Shown piece by piece: positions 42,315-49,893 of a DNA stretch of 49,893 nt. Numbering within the stretch: the stretch's first letter is position 1; every line of letters starts with the position of its first letter. This DNA is from Bacillota bacterium (GTDB lineage: Bacteria > Bacillota > Clostridia > Christensenellales > Pumilibacteraceae). The stretch is taken from positions 1 to 49,893 of the forward strand of contig WRAF01000013.1 in NCBI GenBank assembly GCA_009780325.1, given 5' to 3'. The position numbers and the translations under genes were made by a program. The notes under the pieces are model-generated. The model was given only the letters and a program-made list of their open reading frames with translations, did not search any database and was not told where the DNA came from.

Positions 42315-43769
42315 TTAATTCCCGCCAAAAATCAACAGGATAATTTGCGGAACAAAAATCAGCGTAAACAATGCAATGGGATAAGCAGCCGCATAAGCGT
42401 TTCCGCCCTCTTCTGACTTTGATGCATGAATAAGCGCCCCTAGTCCAGGTGTTGACGTCATGCTGCCAGTCATCCCGCCCATATTGTTTATAATATCCAT
42501 CTTAAATACTAATTTACCAATATAAAACGATACAAAAACAGGTGCTAGGGTCATAATTGCTCCCCACAAAAGAAGCATTGGATAGTCACCTAAAACAGAT
42601 ACAAAGTTTAAACCGCCCGAAAAACCCACTGTTGCCAAAAACATCACTAGTCCAAATTCACGCACCAATTTTGCAGTGGCATCAGGCACTTTCATAGAAA
42701 GTCTGCCTATTTTACCAAAGTGCGCTAACAATAACCCTGTTAAAAGCACGCCACCCGTCGCCGCTAAAGTAACAACAGCCGTACCTATTCTAATTGAAAT
42801 AGAACCTGCCAATAAACCGATTACAATAACCAATGCTATAGGGACTATGCCCAATTTATCAACAGTGATGAGTTTTTTTTCTTTTTTTATTTTATCAGTT
42901 TCATTTGCTGTATTTTTGTCTTCTTGCTTCTTTTCATCATTTTCTTTAATGATTACTATATCTAATTCTTTCCCTTTCTTCTCGTCCATCATCGCTTTTA
43001 ATTTTTCAGCCTCTAAACGCATATCCATTTTTAAAATTTTAGGCATTATCTGAATAAACAACACAATACCCAATACGCCAAACGGGTATGCAATACCATT
43101 TGCGGTTGCAATAATCGCCTCATGATTATAAAATGTATCTTGAGCAGCGGACAATCCTGGAGTTGTAGATAAAGCTCCCATCAACAAACCTGTAGCCATT
43201 GCGGGTGACTCTATTGCTCCTGTTGCTATCAAAATAATAACTATAATCATGCCAGTAAGCGTAGTAGAGATTCCCATCGTTATAAACGATGCCGCATTTT
43301 TCTTAAAGGATTTAAAAAAAGTTGTACCTGCAATTAAACCAATACCAGCTATAAAAAAGACCAGTCCAAATGTCCTAAAGGCATTTATAGCAGCCCCGAC
43401 TTCAAGCATTCCTGGTTCATAAGAACCCATAATTCTGTTTCCATAGTCATCCCTATTATACACTCTGCCCCTTGAAATCCAACCAATCAAATTGGCAAGC
43501 CTATATTCCCCTGCAGAACTATTCCAAACATATGGAGCAAAATTATGTCCCCAAGCATTGATATCTTGCCAAAATAAACCGAATGTTATACCAAAAATGA
43601 GCGCAGAAACAAAAACTCCCGCACTGCCTAATGACACACCTTTGATATTAATTTTGCCGATTAAATAGCCTGTTAGAATAATCGCAAAGATGATAAAAAC
43701 AGGACTCATCATAGCTTGCATAAATCTGAATACTAGTGTATCAATAAATGCAGATGACAATAATAACAT
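42315..43769 (-). CDS. AspT/YidE-type membrane carrier
   Basis: The 484-aa protein has about ten membrane spans in two related halves, each with the family block 'G(A/S)xS/TTPG': MGALSTTPGLSAA in the first and MTGSMTSTPGLGAL in the second. The family (Asp-Al_Ex domain) includes the aspartate:alanine exchanger AspT and YidE/YbjL. Between the halves there is a very charged cytoplasmic loop of about 50 residues (Lys/Glu/Asp) instead of the TrkA-C domains usual in the family. It lies 58 bp after sucD and likely belongs to the same transcript, so exchange of dicarboxylates such as succinate or aspartate is a reasonable inference. Confidence 0.75.
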   Translation of the reverse strand: MLLLSSAFIDTLVFRFMQAMMSPVFIIFAIILTGYLIGKINIKGVSLGSAGVFVSALIFGITFGLFWQDINAWGHNFAPYVWNSSAGEYRLANLIGWISRGRVYNRDDYGNRIMGSYEPGMLEVGAAINAFRTFGLVFFIAGIGLIAGTTFFKSFKKNAASFITMGISTTLTGMIIVIILIATGAIESPAMATGLLMGALSTTPGLSAAQDTFYNHEAIIATANGIAYPFGVLGIVLFIQIMPKILKMDMRLEAEKLKAMMDEKKGKELDIVIIKENDEKKQEDKNTANETDKIKKEKKLITVDKLGIVPIALVIVIGLLAGSISIRIGTAVVTLAATGGVLLTGLLLAHFGKIGRLSMKVPDATAKLVREFGLVMFLATVGFSGGLNFVSVLGDYPMLLLWGAIMTLAPVFVSFYIGKLVFKMDIINNMGGMTGSMTSTPGLGALIHASKSEEGGNAYAAAYPIALFTLIFVPQIILLIFGGN

Positions 43770-43827
43770 AATAATAAAACCCTTTATTAATTATGAGGCT
43801 GCGAAAATCTCAGCCTCATTAAACATT

Positions 43828-44730
43828 TTATTTGATTAGACATTCTTCATAAATCCCAGCTTTTTTAATCGCCTCAACCAATGCATCACCAATCTTATCA
43901 GGAGTTTCAGCCACAAACACACCAGCATCCCTCAATACTTTCTTTTTGCCCTCTGCAGTACCTTTGCCGCCCATAATTATCGCTCCCGCATGACCCATAC
44001 GTTTGCCCTCAGGCGCAGTAGCCCCGCCAATAAATGCTGCCACAGGTTTTTTCATCTTAGTTTTGATATATTCTGCCGCATCCTCTTCTCCAGACCCGCC
44101 AATCTCACCAATCAACACAACTGCCAAAGTATCCTTATCTTTATTAAATAACTCCAAAATATCAACAAAGCCCAAACCTTTTATAGGATCACCGCCAATA
44201 CCCACTGCACTAGATTGACCAATACCCCTAATTGACAATTGATTAACCGCCTCATAGGTCAATGTTCCGCTTCTGGATACTACTCCAATCTTGCCTTTTT
44301 TATGAATCATGCCAGGCAAAATCCCTACCTTAGCCTCATCTGGAGTAATTAGTCCTGGACAGTTTGGTCCAATCAACTTAGTTTTTTTGCCTGCCAAATA
44401 ACTGTTGACTCTCATCATATCTATAACAGGAATACCCTCAGTTATACACACAACCAAATCCATACCAGCATCAGCTGCCTCTAATATTGCATCAGCTGCA
44501 AATGCAGGCGGAACAAAAATACAAGATACTGTTGCCTTAGTCACCCTTTTTGCCTCTAAAACAGTATCAAAAATAGGTACGCCAAGTGTCTCTTGTCCGC
44601 TTTTACCCGGAGTAACCCCACCAACAACTTTTGTTCCGTAGCTAAGCATTTGACTAGCATGAAAATTCCCATGCGACCCAGTAATGCCTTGAACTATTAC
44701 TTTAGTGTTTTTATTTAGTAAGATAGCCAT
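43828..44730 (-). CDS. sucD: Succinyl-CoA ligase, alpha subunit
   Basis: The 300-aa protein starts [23 protein letters not shown] and has the CoA-binding Rossmann domain, IGPNCPGLI and the phosphorylated His247 in [10 protein letters not shown]. With SucC it makes succinate, CoA and a nucleoside triphosphate from succinyl-CoA, or the reverse. Length is normal. It lies 323 bp after sucC, a gap that holds repeats, so the two may still share a transcript. Confidence 0.97.
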   Translation of the reverse strand: MAILLNKNTKVIVQGITGSHGNFHASQMLSYGTKVVGGVTPGKSGQETLGVPIFDTVLEAKRVTKATVSCIFVPPAFAADAILEAADAGMDLVVCITEGIPVIDMMRVNSYLAGKKTKLIGPNCPGLITPDEAKVGILPGMIHKKGKIGVVSRSGTLTYEAVNQLSIRGIGQSSAVGIGGDPIKGLGFVDILELFNKDKDTLAVVLIGEIGGSGEEDAAEYIKTKMKKPVAAFIGGATAPEGKRMGHAGAIIMGGKGTAEGKKKVLRDAGVFVAETPDKIGDALVEAIKKAGIYEECLIK

Positions 44731-45053
44731 AAATATTTTTTATAAAGCTACGATTCTTCACTTTGCTCAGAATGATAAAAGAAATATATCAATTAAAAAT
44801 AAATTTTGCCATTCTAGTACTCTGTAAATTTTTTTTCTTGACTTTATATACGAGTAGATTTTTGAGATGAAATTTTTCATTTTAAGGCTTTAAGTGTACT
44901 GGATGCACATAAAAAACCTAAAAATGAAAATCCTTTTATCCAAAAAGTTGCCGTATTAAACAAGAAAAAGATTTTACAAAATACTAGGGACAAAGTCCAT
45001 TGTCACGAATACTTCTTTGTACAACAATCACAAAGCAAAAATCTTAAACTTTA
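44731..45053. other. Gap between sucC and sucD with repeats and a long inverted repeat
   Basis: A fragment at 44751-44782 (GATTCTTCACTTTGCTCAGAATGA) is of the type nested in copy E of family 2. Bases 44871-44932 form an imperfect inverted repeat (TTTTTCATTTTAAGG with CCTAAAAATGAAAA). CACGAATACTTCTTTG near 45006 matches the inner segment of family 1. No gene is supported. The hairpin could stabilise or end the sucC part of the transcript. Confidence 0.5.
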
Positions 45054-46226
45054 TTACTTACCTCCCCCATGTTTTACGGCAAGTTTCGCCGCATCTTCTA
45101 ATCCGTCCGCCGCAATGATTTTTAAATCAGATTTTGCCAAAATAGCTTTGCCTTCTTTGACATTAGTCCCATCCAAACGCACCACTAACGGCACACTTAA
45201 ATTTACTTCCTTTGCCGCCGTCAAAATACCCTCTGCAATAATATCACATTTCATTATTCCGCCAAAAATGTTGACTAATATGCATTTTACATTTTTATCA
45301 GACAATAAAATTTTAAAAGCCGCTGCCACCTTCTGCGCACTTGCTGTACCGCCTACATCTAAAAAATTTGCAGGACGCCCACCGTATGCTTTGATTATAT
45401 CCATAGTAGCCATCGCCAATCCTGCACCATTTACCATACAGCCAATGTTGCCGTCCAATGAAATATAGCTTAGCCCCGACTCCGCCGCCTCAACTTCTTT
45501 AGCATCTTCCTCTTCAATATCCCTTAGCGCCATAATATCAGGATGTCTGAATAATGCATTTTCATCAAAACCAAACTTAGCATCAATTGCATTTAATTGA
45601 TTATTCCCGTCAATTATAAGCGGATTAATCTCTAGCATACTGCAATCCTTCTCAATAAAAAGCCTGTACATATTTTTAAGCATCTTGATAAAATCCTTGA
45701 CTAATTCAGACGGAATATTTATCATTTTAGCTATATTTCTTGCATGAAATTCTTTTAACCCTGTTATAGGTGAAATAGGTATGGTAATAATTGCATCAGG
45801 ATTGTCATGTGCAACCTCTTCAATCTCCGTGCCGCCTTCTGCTGATGCCACAATAATAGGGCAGCCCAAACTGCCGTCCATCATTATACAAATATAAAAC
45901 TCTTTTTTGATTTGCACCGCATCAGTAACTAATATTTTATTAACCCGCTTGCCTTCTAATCCAGTTTGCTTTGTGACAAGCTGCATTCCTAGCATGTTTT
46001 TAGCAATTTCATAGCCTTCTGCTTGATTGTTTGCCAGCTTAACGCCGCCGCCCTTACCTCGGCCGCCGCTATGAATTTGCGCTTTAATAACTAGTTTTGG
46101 ATGCCTTTCAAACATTTTATCCACAGCAATTTTTGCATCCTCATAAGTACAAACGCATATCCCGTCTTGCGTCGGGATACCATATTGTGCTAATAATTCT
46201 TTAGCTTGATATTCATGTATTTTCAT
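45054..46226 (-). CDS. sucC: Succinyl-CoA ligase, beta subunit
   Basis: The 390-aa protein starts MKIHEYQAKELLAQYGIPTQ and has an ATP-grasp domain (KAQIHSGGRGKGGGVKLA), the metal site LEINPLII, the block NGAGLAMATMDII and the C-terminal NIFGGIMKCD. It pairs with SucD. Its position right after korC makes substrate-level phosphorylation from 2-oxoglutarate the likely role. Confidence 0.97.
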   Translation of the reverse strand: MKIHEYQAKELLAQYGIPTQDGICVCTYEDAKIAVDKMFERHPKLVIKAQIHSGGRGKGGGVKLANNQAEGYEIAKNMLGMQLVTKQTGLEGKRVNKILVTDAVQIKKEFYICIMMDGSLGCPIIVASAEGGTEIEEVAHDNPDAIITIPISPITGLKEFHARNIAKMINIPSELVKDFIKMLKNMYRLFIEKDCSMLEINPLIIDGNNQLNAIDAKFGFDENALFRHPDIMALRDIEEEDAKEVEAAESGLSYISLDGNIGCMVNGAGLAMATMDIIKAYGGRPANFLDVGGTASAQKVAAAFKILLSDKNVKCILVNIFGGIMKCDIIAEGILTAAKEVNLSVPLVVRLDGTNVKEGKAILAKSDLKIIAADGLEDAAKLAVKHGGGK

Positions 46227-46284
46227 TAATTAACCTCGTTAAATTATAAGTATAAACACTAGACTTGCATATTTAATTTTAAAC

Positions 46285-46800
46285 TCATAAAGCAGCACCA
46301 GCCTCAAGCGCTTTAGTGTTTATTTCATCAGTCCCTTTAGGAACATACTTTAAAACAGCCTCTTTTAATACATCTGGCGGGACAAGTTTTAAATGCGCAT
46401 TGATTGCCCCAAGAGCCACAATGTTTGACACAAACGCTTTGCCTATCTTTTCTTTTGCTGTTTGGATAATAGGTTTTGATACAATATTATATCCTTTTGG
46501 AGCAACTAGTGATGAATCTGCAATGATTATACAATCCTTATCCACTCCTTTAGAGTATCTATCAAGTGAGCTTTGAGTAAGCGCCAATAAAAAAGTAGGT
46601 TTAACAACTTTAGTGAAACCAATGTCACCTTCACAAATGATTACTTCTGCTTTGCACACACCACCCCTTGCTTCTGGACCATAAGTCTGTGATTGCACTG
46701 CAGTGTGACCAGCAATAAGCGCTGCCTCTGCCAAAATAACTGATGCCAAAATTATACCTTGCCCGCCGCTTCCAGTAAATCTCATTTCTTGTCTATTCAT
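46285..46800 (-). CDS. korC: 2-oxoglutarate:ferredoxin oxidoreductase, gamma subunit
   Basis: The 171-aa protein has the gamma-subunit pattern RFTGSGGQGIILASVILAEAA and SQTYGPEARGGVCKAEVIIC. It forms the complex with the other kor products and follows korB by 2 bp. Length is normal for a stand-alone gamma subunit. Confidence 0.92.
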   Translation of the reverse strand: MNRQEMRFTGSGGQGIILASVILAEAALIAGHTAVQSQTYGPEARGGVCKAEVIICEGDIGFTKVVKPTFLLALTQSSLDRYSKGVDKDCIIIADSSLVAPKGYNIVSKPIIQTAKEKIGKAFVSNIVALGAINAHLKLVPPDVLKEAVLKYVPKGTDEINTKALEAGAAL

Positions 46801-46802
46801 AA

Positions 46803-47570
46803 TTATTTGCCTCCTTTCATAGCCCTAATAGTTTTGTCATATTCTTCAATCCACTCTGGCTCTAATCTTTCTAGCAATCTTTCAGGCACAAAATTCTTTT
46901 TTTGTAATTCCATCATTTCTACAGCGCCGCCTTTTTTATTCTTCCTGCCATAATATGTTGGGCAAGATGAAACACAGTCAATGATAGCAAAACCTTTGTG
47001 CGCAATACCTTCTTGAATAAATTTAGTCGTATCTTTAACATGATATGCGCTGCCCTTAGCCGCATAAGTCGCCCCAGCACCCACACTTAATTTTGCTATA
47101 TCAAATGGTCTGTCTACATTTCCATAAGGAGCAGTAGTAGCCAAGTCTCCCATAGGAGTAGTAGGAGAAAATTGTCCTCCCGTCATGCCATATATATCAT
47201 TATTCATGACGATTACCGTCAAGTCTATATTGCGTCTTGCAGCATGAATCAAATGATTTCCGCCGATTGCAGAAATATCCCCGTCACCTGCCGCCACAAT
47301 GACAGTCATATCAGGATTAGCTACCTTAACACCAGTTGCAAATGCAACTGCTCTGCCATGCGTAGTATGCAAAGTATTAAAATCCATATAACCAGCTATC
47401 CTAGAACTGCACCCAATACCTGACACAAGACATACTTTATCCCTGTCGATACCAAGGTTTTCAATAGCAACAGCTAAATTGCGCATAATGATTCCATGTC
47501 CGCAGCCGCCGCACCAAATATGAGGGAGAGTCCCCTCTCTTATATATTTTTTTATTATTGGACTTGCCAT
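46803..47570 (-). CDS. korB: 2-oxoglutarate:ferredoxin oxidoreductase, beta subunit (TPP-binding)
   Basis: The 255-aa protein carries the TPP pattern HIWCGGCGHGI at the N-terminus and GDGDISAIGGNHLIHAARRN with MNNDIYGMTGGQFSPTTP, a hallmark of beta subunits. It holds the active-site thiamine diphosphate and passes electrons to the iron-sulfur subunit. It is 84 bp after korA. AAGGAGA lies 5 nt before its ATG. Confidence 0.94.
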   Translation of the reverse strand: MASPIIKKYIREGTLPHIWCGGCGHGIIMRNLAVAIENLGIDRDKVCLVSGIGCSSRIAGYMDFNTLHTTHGRAVAFATGVKVANPDMTVIVAAGDGDISAIGGNHLIHAARRNIDLTVIVMNNDIYGMTGGQFSPTTPMGDLATTAPYGNVDRPFDIAKLSVGAGATYAAKGSAYHVKDTTKFIQEGIAHKGFAIIDCVSSCPTYYGRKNKKGGAVEMMELQKKNFVPERLLERLEPEWIEEYDKTIRAMKGGK

Positions 47571-47654
47571 AATAATTATTTTCTCCTTATTTTTGTCACT
47601 AGGACATTAATTAAACGCCCCCACAGAGTATTGTTCTGTCAAAGTTGTTTTTAT

Positions 47655-48779
47655 CTAAATCAATTCTTCAATCTCATTTGGCATAATGATAGTGCCGTCT
47701 ACTTTACCTAAAAACTCTATAGGCACCGCATCTTTTGTTGCAAGTCTAATCTCATGCACCAGCTGACCATAATTATGCTCTGCTACAACAAATTTCTTTG
47801 CCTTTTTAGCGATTTCTTGAATTCTTTTAGCAGGAAAAGGCCAGATAGTGATTGGTCTAAACAAGCCTGCTTTTTTGCCCTTAGCTCTAGCCAACTCAAT
47901 AGCCTTAGTCGCTGCTCTAGTAGTTCCGCCGTATGCAATAACTATAACTTCTGCATCTTCAAGATGTCTTTCTTCATACTCAATAATATCATCAACATTA
48001 TCTTCTATTTTCTTCATCAATCTAGTGCATAATTCACCGGCAATAGTAGTTGAGTTTGTAGGGAAACCATCCTCTCTATGCACTAAGCCTGTGATATTAT
48101 ATCTTTGACCTTGTCCAAACGGAGCGCTTTGCGGTGCAATCTCACCTTTGGGCACAGCGAATGGAGGAATTTTTTTGTTTATCTTGCGATTTTCAATTTT
48201 TAACGTCTTAGGATCAGGAATTACAATGCCTTCTCTTAAATGTCCAATAATTTCATCAGTCATCAAAAATACAGGCATCCTATATTTTTCTGATAAATTA
48301 AAACATCTTATAGTCAAATGATAACACTCTTCAACAGTTGCAGGAGCCAAAGCAATAACAGGGTGGTCGCCATGAGTACCCCAGCGTGCCTGCATAATAT
48401 CACCTTGCGACGGAGAAGTAGGAAGTCCAGTCGATGGACCGCTTCTTTGCACATTAATTAAAACACAAGGTACTTCAGCAAATGCAGCATAACCAAGATT
48501 TTCTTGCTTTAATGAAAATCCTGGACCAGAGGTAGCTGTCATTGATTTGACACCAGCAGCACTGCCGCCAATGATTGCCGCCATCGCTGCAATCTCATCC
48601 TCCATTTGTATAAATCTGCCGCCTACTTGAGGCAAACGGATAGCAGCCTGCTCAGCAACTTCAGTTGACGGAGTAATAGGATATCCTGCAAAAAATCTCA
48701 TGCCCGCAGCAATAGCACCCTCAACGCACGCCTCATTGCCTTGCAGCAATACTCTTTTTTCTTTTTGTTTAGCAGCCAT
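47655..48779 (-). CDS. korA: 2-oxoglutarate:ferredoxin oxidoreductase, alpha subunit
   Basis: The 374-aa protein has the alpha pattern GNEACVEGAIAAGMRFFAGYPITPSTEVAE, MEDEIAAMAAIIGGSAAG and TATSGPGFSLKQENLGYA. Domain II (residues about 240-374) includes EVIVIAYGGTTRAA and the end FLGKVDGTIIMPNEI. Four-subunit form with sucCD next door points to 2-oxoglutarate, not pyruvate or branched-chain acids, as substrate; that choice is by context. Confidence 0.92.
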   Translation of the reverse strand: MAAKQKEKRVLLQGNEACVEGAIAAGMRFFAGYPITPSTEVAEQAAIRLPQVGGRFIQMEDEIAAMAAIIGGSAAGVKSMTATSGPGFSLKQENLGYAAFAEVPCVLINVQRSGPSTGLPTSPSQGDIMQARWGTHGDHPVIALAPATVEECYHLTIRCFNLSEKYRMPVFLMTDEIIGHLREGIVIPDPKTLKIENRKINKKIPPFAVPKGEIAPQSAPFGQGQRYNITGLVHREDGFPTNSTTIAGELCTRLMKKIEDNVDDIIEYEERHLEDAEVIVIAYGGTTRAATKAIELARAKGKKAGLFRPITIWPFPAKRIQEIAKKAKKFVVAEHNYGQLVHEIRLATKDAVPIEFLGKVDGTIIMPNEIEELI

Positions 48780-48781
48780 AA

Positions 48782-48973
48782 TTATTTGCCCCCCTCAATA
48801 TAAATTGCATAATCAGGGCATCTGATTTCGCACAAAGAGCAATAAATACATGCTTCTTCATTTACAATTGTTGCTTTTTCTTTTTTAATATCAAGAACTT
48901 TTTTAGGACAAAAAGCCACACATATTGCGCAGCCTTTGCACCAATCTTCTTTAATGATTAGTTTTTTACTCAT
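48782..48973 (-). CDS. korD: 2-oxoglutarate:ferredoxin oxidoreductase, delta subunit (2[4Fe-4S])
   Basis: The 63-aa ferredoxin-like protein has two cluster motifs, CKGCAICVAFCPKKV and CIYCSLCEIRCPDYAI, each C-x2-C-x2-C-x3-C-P. It passes electrons from the TPP subunits to free ferredoxin. It is the first gene of the kor operon and ends 2 bp before korA. A Shine-Dalgarno-like GAGGG lies before the ATG. Confidence 0.93.
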   Translation of the reverse strand: MSKKLIIKEDWCKGCAICVAFCPKKVLDIKKEKATIVNEEACIYCSLCEIRCPDYAIYIEGGK

Positions 48974-49084
48974 TTTTAAACCCTCATTTTGGTTTGTTAA
49001 AACAAGTTTAACATAATAATTTTTTTAAGTAAAATGATTAACCCCCCTATACAAAATTAGTTAAATTAATTTATGAAAGTATAT

Positions 49085-49113
49085 GTATACAGTATTTGAT
49101 TTGTGGTTATAAT
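49085..49113 (+). promoter_or_regulatory. Sigma-F type promoter of spoIIR
   Basis: GTATA (49085-49089), 15 nt, GGTTATAAT (49105-49113). This matches the sigma-F consensus (GYATA, about 15 nt, GGnnAnAnT) at every fixed base. The spoIIR gene of Bacillus is under sigma-F in the forespore, so site and gene agree. Confidence 0.8.
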
Positions 49114-49160
49114 TTTTATTGTAATATTCAATACATAACTAAAAAGGAAAGTAATCCATT

Positions 49161-49685
49161 ATGAAAAAAAGATTATCATTACTGCTAATAATCACAATCT
49201 CTTGTATCTTTATTCTATCAGCATTTTCTTGCACACATAACAATCTTAACAACCATCCCATGCTAAGATTTCATATAAGGGCGCATTCAAACTCTGCCCA
49301 AGACCAGCGAGTCAAGCTAAAAGTCCGTGATGCTGTGCTAGATTTTTTAGAACCTAAACTAGATGGCGCTAACTCTATACCTAGTGCTGTTAGAATATTA
49401 GAAAAAGAAGCAACCCATGTTGTATCCATTGCAAACAAAGTGCTTTTAAATAATGGCTTTAATTATAGTGCAAACATAAGAATTGGGCAAGAATTTTTTC
49501 CGTCAAGAATGTATGGAGACATTGTGATAGAAAGCGGATATTTTAAAGCAGTCATCATAGAGCTAGGAAGCGGACTAGGAGACAATTGGTGGTGTGTTTT
49601 ATATCCCCCGCTTTGCTATTTAGAAGCAAGGGGCAGTTTTAGATACAGGTCGCTAATATTGGATTTAGTAAGAGGATGGTTTTAG
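49161..49685 (+). CDS. spoIIR: Stage II sporulation protein R
   Basis: The 174-aa protein has an N-terminal signal (residues 1-24, ending AFSC), then RFHIRAHSNSAQDQRVKLKVRDAVLDFL and, near the end, GLGDNWWCVLYPPLCYLEA, both read as pieces of the SpoIIR pattern. SpoIIR is secreted from the forespore and triggers SpoIIGA to process pro-sigma-E in the mother cell. A sigma-F promoter lies 48 bp upstream and AAGGAAAG gives a ribosome site. The start is fixed by this site and the signal peptide. Confidence 0.95.
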   Translation: MKKRLSLLLIITISCIFILSAFSCTHNNLNNHPMLRFHIRAHSNSAQDQRVKLKVRDAVLDFLEPKLDGANSIPSAVRILEKEATHVVSIANKVLLNNGFNYSANIRIGQEFFPSRMYGDIVIESGYFKAVIIELGSGLGDNWWCVLYPPLCYLEARGSFRYRSLILDLVRGWF

Positions 49686-49740
49686 CGTCATCACACTAAA
49701 TTATGCACGCAATATACAATCTTTCTTTATGATGTTTTTT

Positions 49741-49893
49741 AAAGGAGAGATGCTTTAGGAACGCTAGGTCCACGAAAACCTCTTGGGTGGTCTACATGAT
49801 GCGATACATATTTTTTTAACGGATGAGATCTTTCGGCTTTGCTCAAGATGACAAAATTTAAGTTATGTCATGACTTGAGCAGAGTGCAAAGCA
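49741..49893. repeat. Composite family-1 repeat, cut by the window end
   Basis: GGAGAGATGCTTTAGGAACGC, a CCACGAAAACCTCTTGG segment and then GATGAGATCTTTCGGCTTTGCTCAAGATGACAAAATTTAAG, followed by the inverse TGTCATGACTTGAGCAGAG, given here in pieces. The last copy mixes arms of the two repeat types seen at 22196 and 42076. Confidence 0.6.

Noticed and set aside
47655-48973. The kor genes as pyruvate or branched-chain oxoacid oxidoreductase
   Set aside because: Not fully excluded, but the four-subunit order and adjacency to sucC and sucD favour 2-oxoglutarate.
376-49893. Repeats as a CRISPR array
   Set aside because: Copies are spread over kilobases, in both orientations, with no regular spacers and no cas genes.

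Overview
The window is low-GC DNA that reads as a Bacillota (Firmicutes), Clostridia-like anaerobe. Three points support this. It carries sporulation genes (spoIIR behind a textbook sigma-F promoter, yabP, a possible yabQ). Its 2-oxoacid oxidation is ferredoxin-linked. Its house-keeping genes (tuf, mnmG, rsmA, purC, divIC-like) are Gram-positive in style, and the surface proteins are lipoproteins. No taxon can be fixed from the sequence alone. The 5' end of the window carries no gene; the 3' end stops inside an intergenic repeat.

Layout. 1-10.4 kb: a minus-strand operon of an ABC-2 exporter (ATPase, permease), a one-TM Ig-like protein and two lipoproteins of 1540 and 446 aa. 10.9-16.9 kb: two more lipoproteins, one built of repeated helical modules (1223 aa) and one of the CotH kinase family. 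17.4-21.9 kb: a three-gene minus operon of a PAP2 phosphatase, an unfamiliar beta-rich protein and a PEP-synthase-like dikinase. 22.4-27.7 kb: an accessory stretch with small XRE regulators facing tiny partner genes, an MNT/HEPN pair, tuf, an Abi-family remnant, a candidate small RNA and a CsoR-like palindrome. 27.7-32.2 kb: a divIC-like gene divergent from mnmG, then a two-component system. 32.4-36.1 kb: lysine/diaminopimelate genes (an aspartokinase without ACT domains, asd, dapA, dapB). 36.4-40.9 kb: a small membrane protein, an ArsR regulator, rsmA, purC, yabP/yabQ-like genes, a divergent glycerol-1-phosphate-dehydrogenase-like protein and tRNA-Val(GAC). 41.1-42.0 kb: a fourth XRE/small-protein pair plus an extra XRE gene. 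42.3-49.0 kb: korDABC, sucC, sucD and an AspT-type carrier, which together would convert 2-oxoglutarate to succinate with reduced ferredoxin and ATP. 49.1 kb onward: spoIIR.

Three patterns cut across the genes. (1) Intergenic regions hold two dispersed repeat families: a palindromic family with arms like GAGATGCTTTGCAGCATGAC around a core TTAAGCGGAGTAG, and tandem terminator-like modules. (2) Many first genes of transcripts have a -10 box 5-7 nt before the start codon and no Shine-Dalgarno, so they should be leaderless; genes inside operons mostly have Shine-Dalgarno sites. (3) Four copies of one regulatory design occur: a small XRE gene divergent from a tiny gene, with a palindrome in or beside the -35/-10 spacer of the tiny gene's promoter. 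The palindrome differs in each copy.

The most promising undescribed system is this XRE/small-protein module. The PAP2/unknown/dikinase operon and the repeat families come next. All functional statements come from motifs read by eye; no database search was run.
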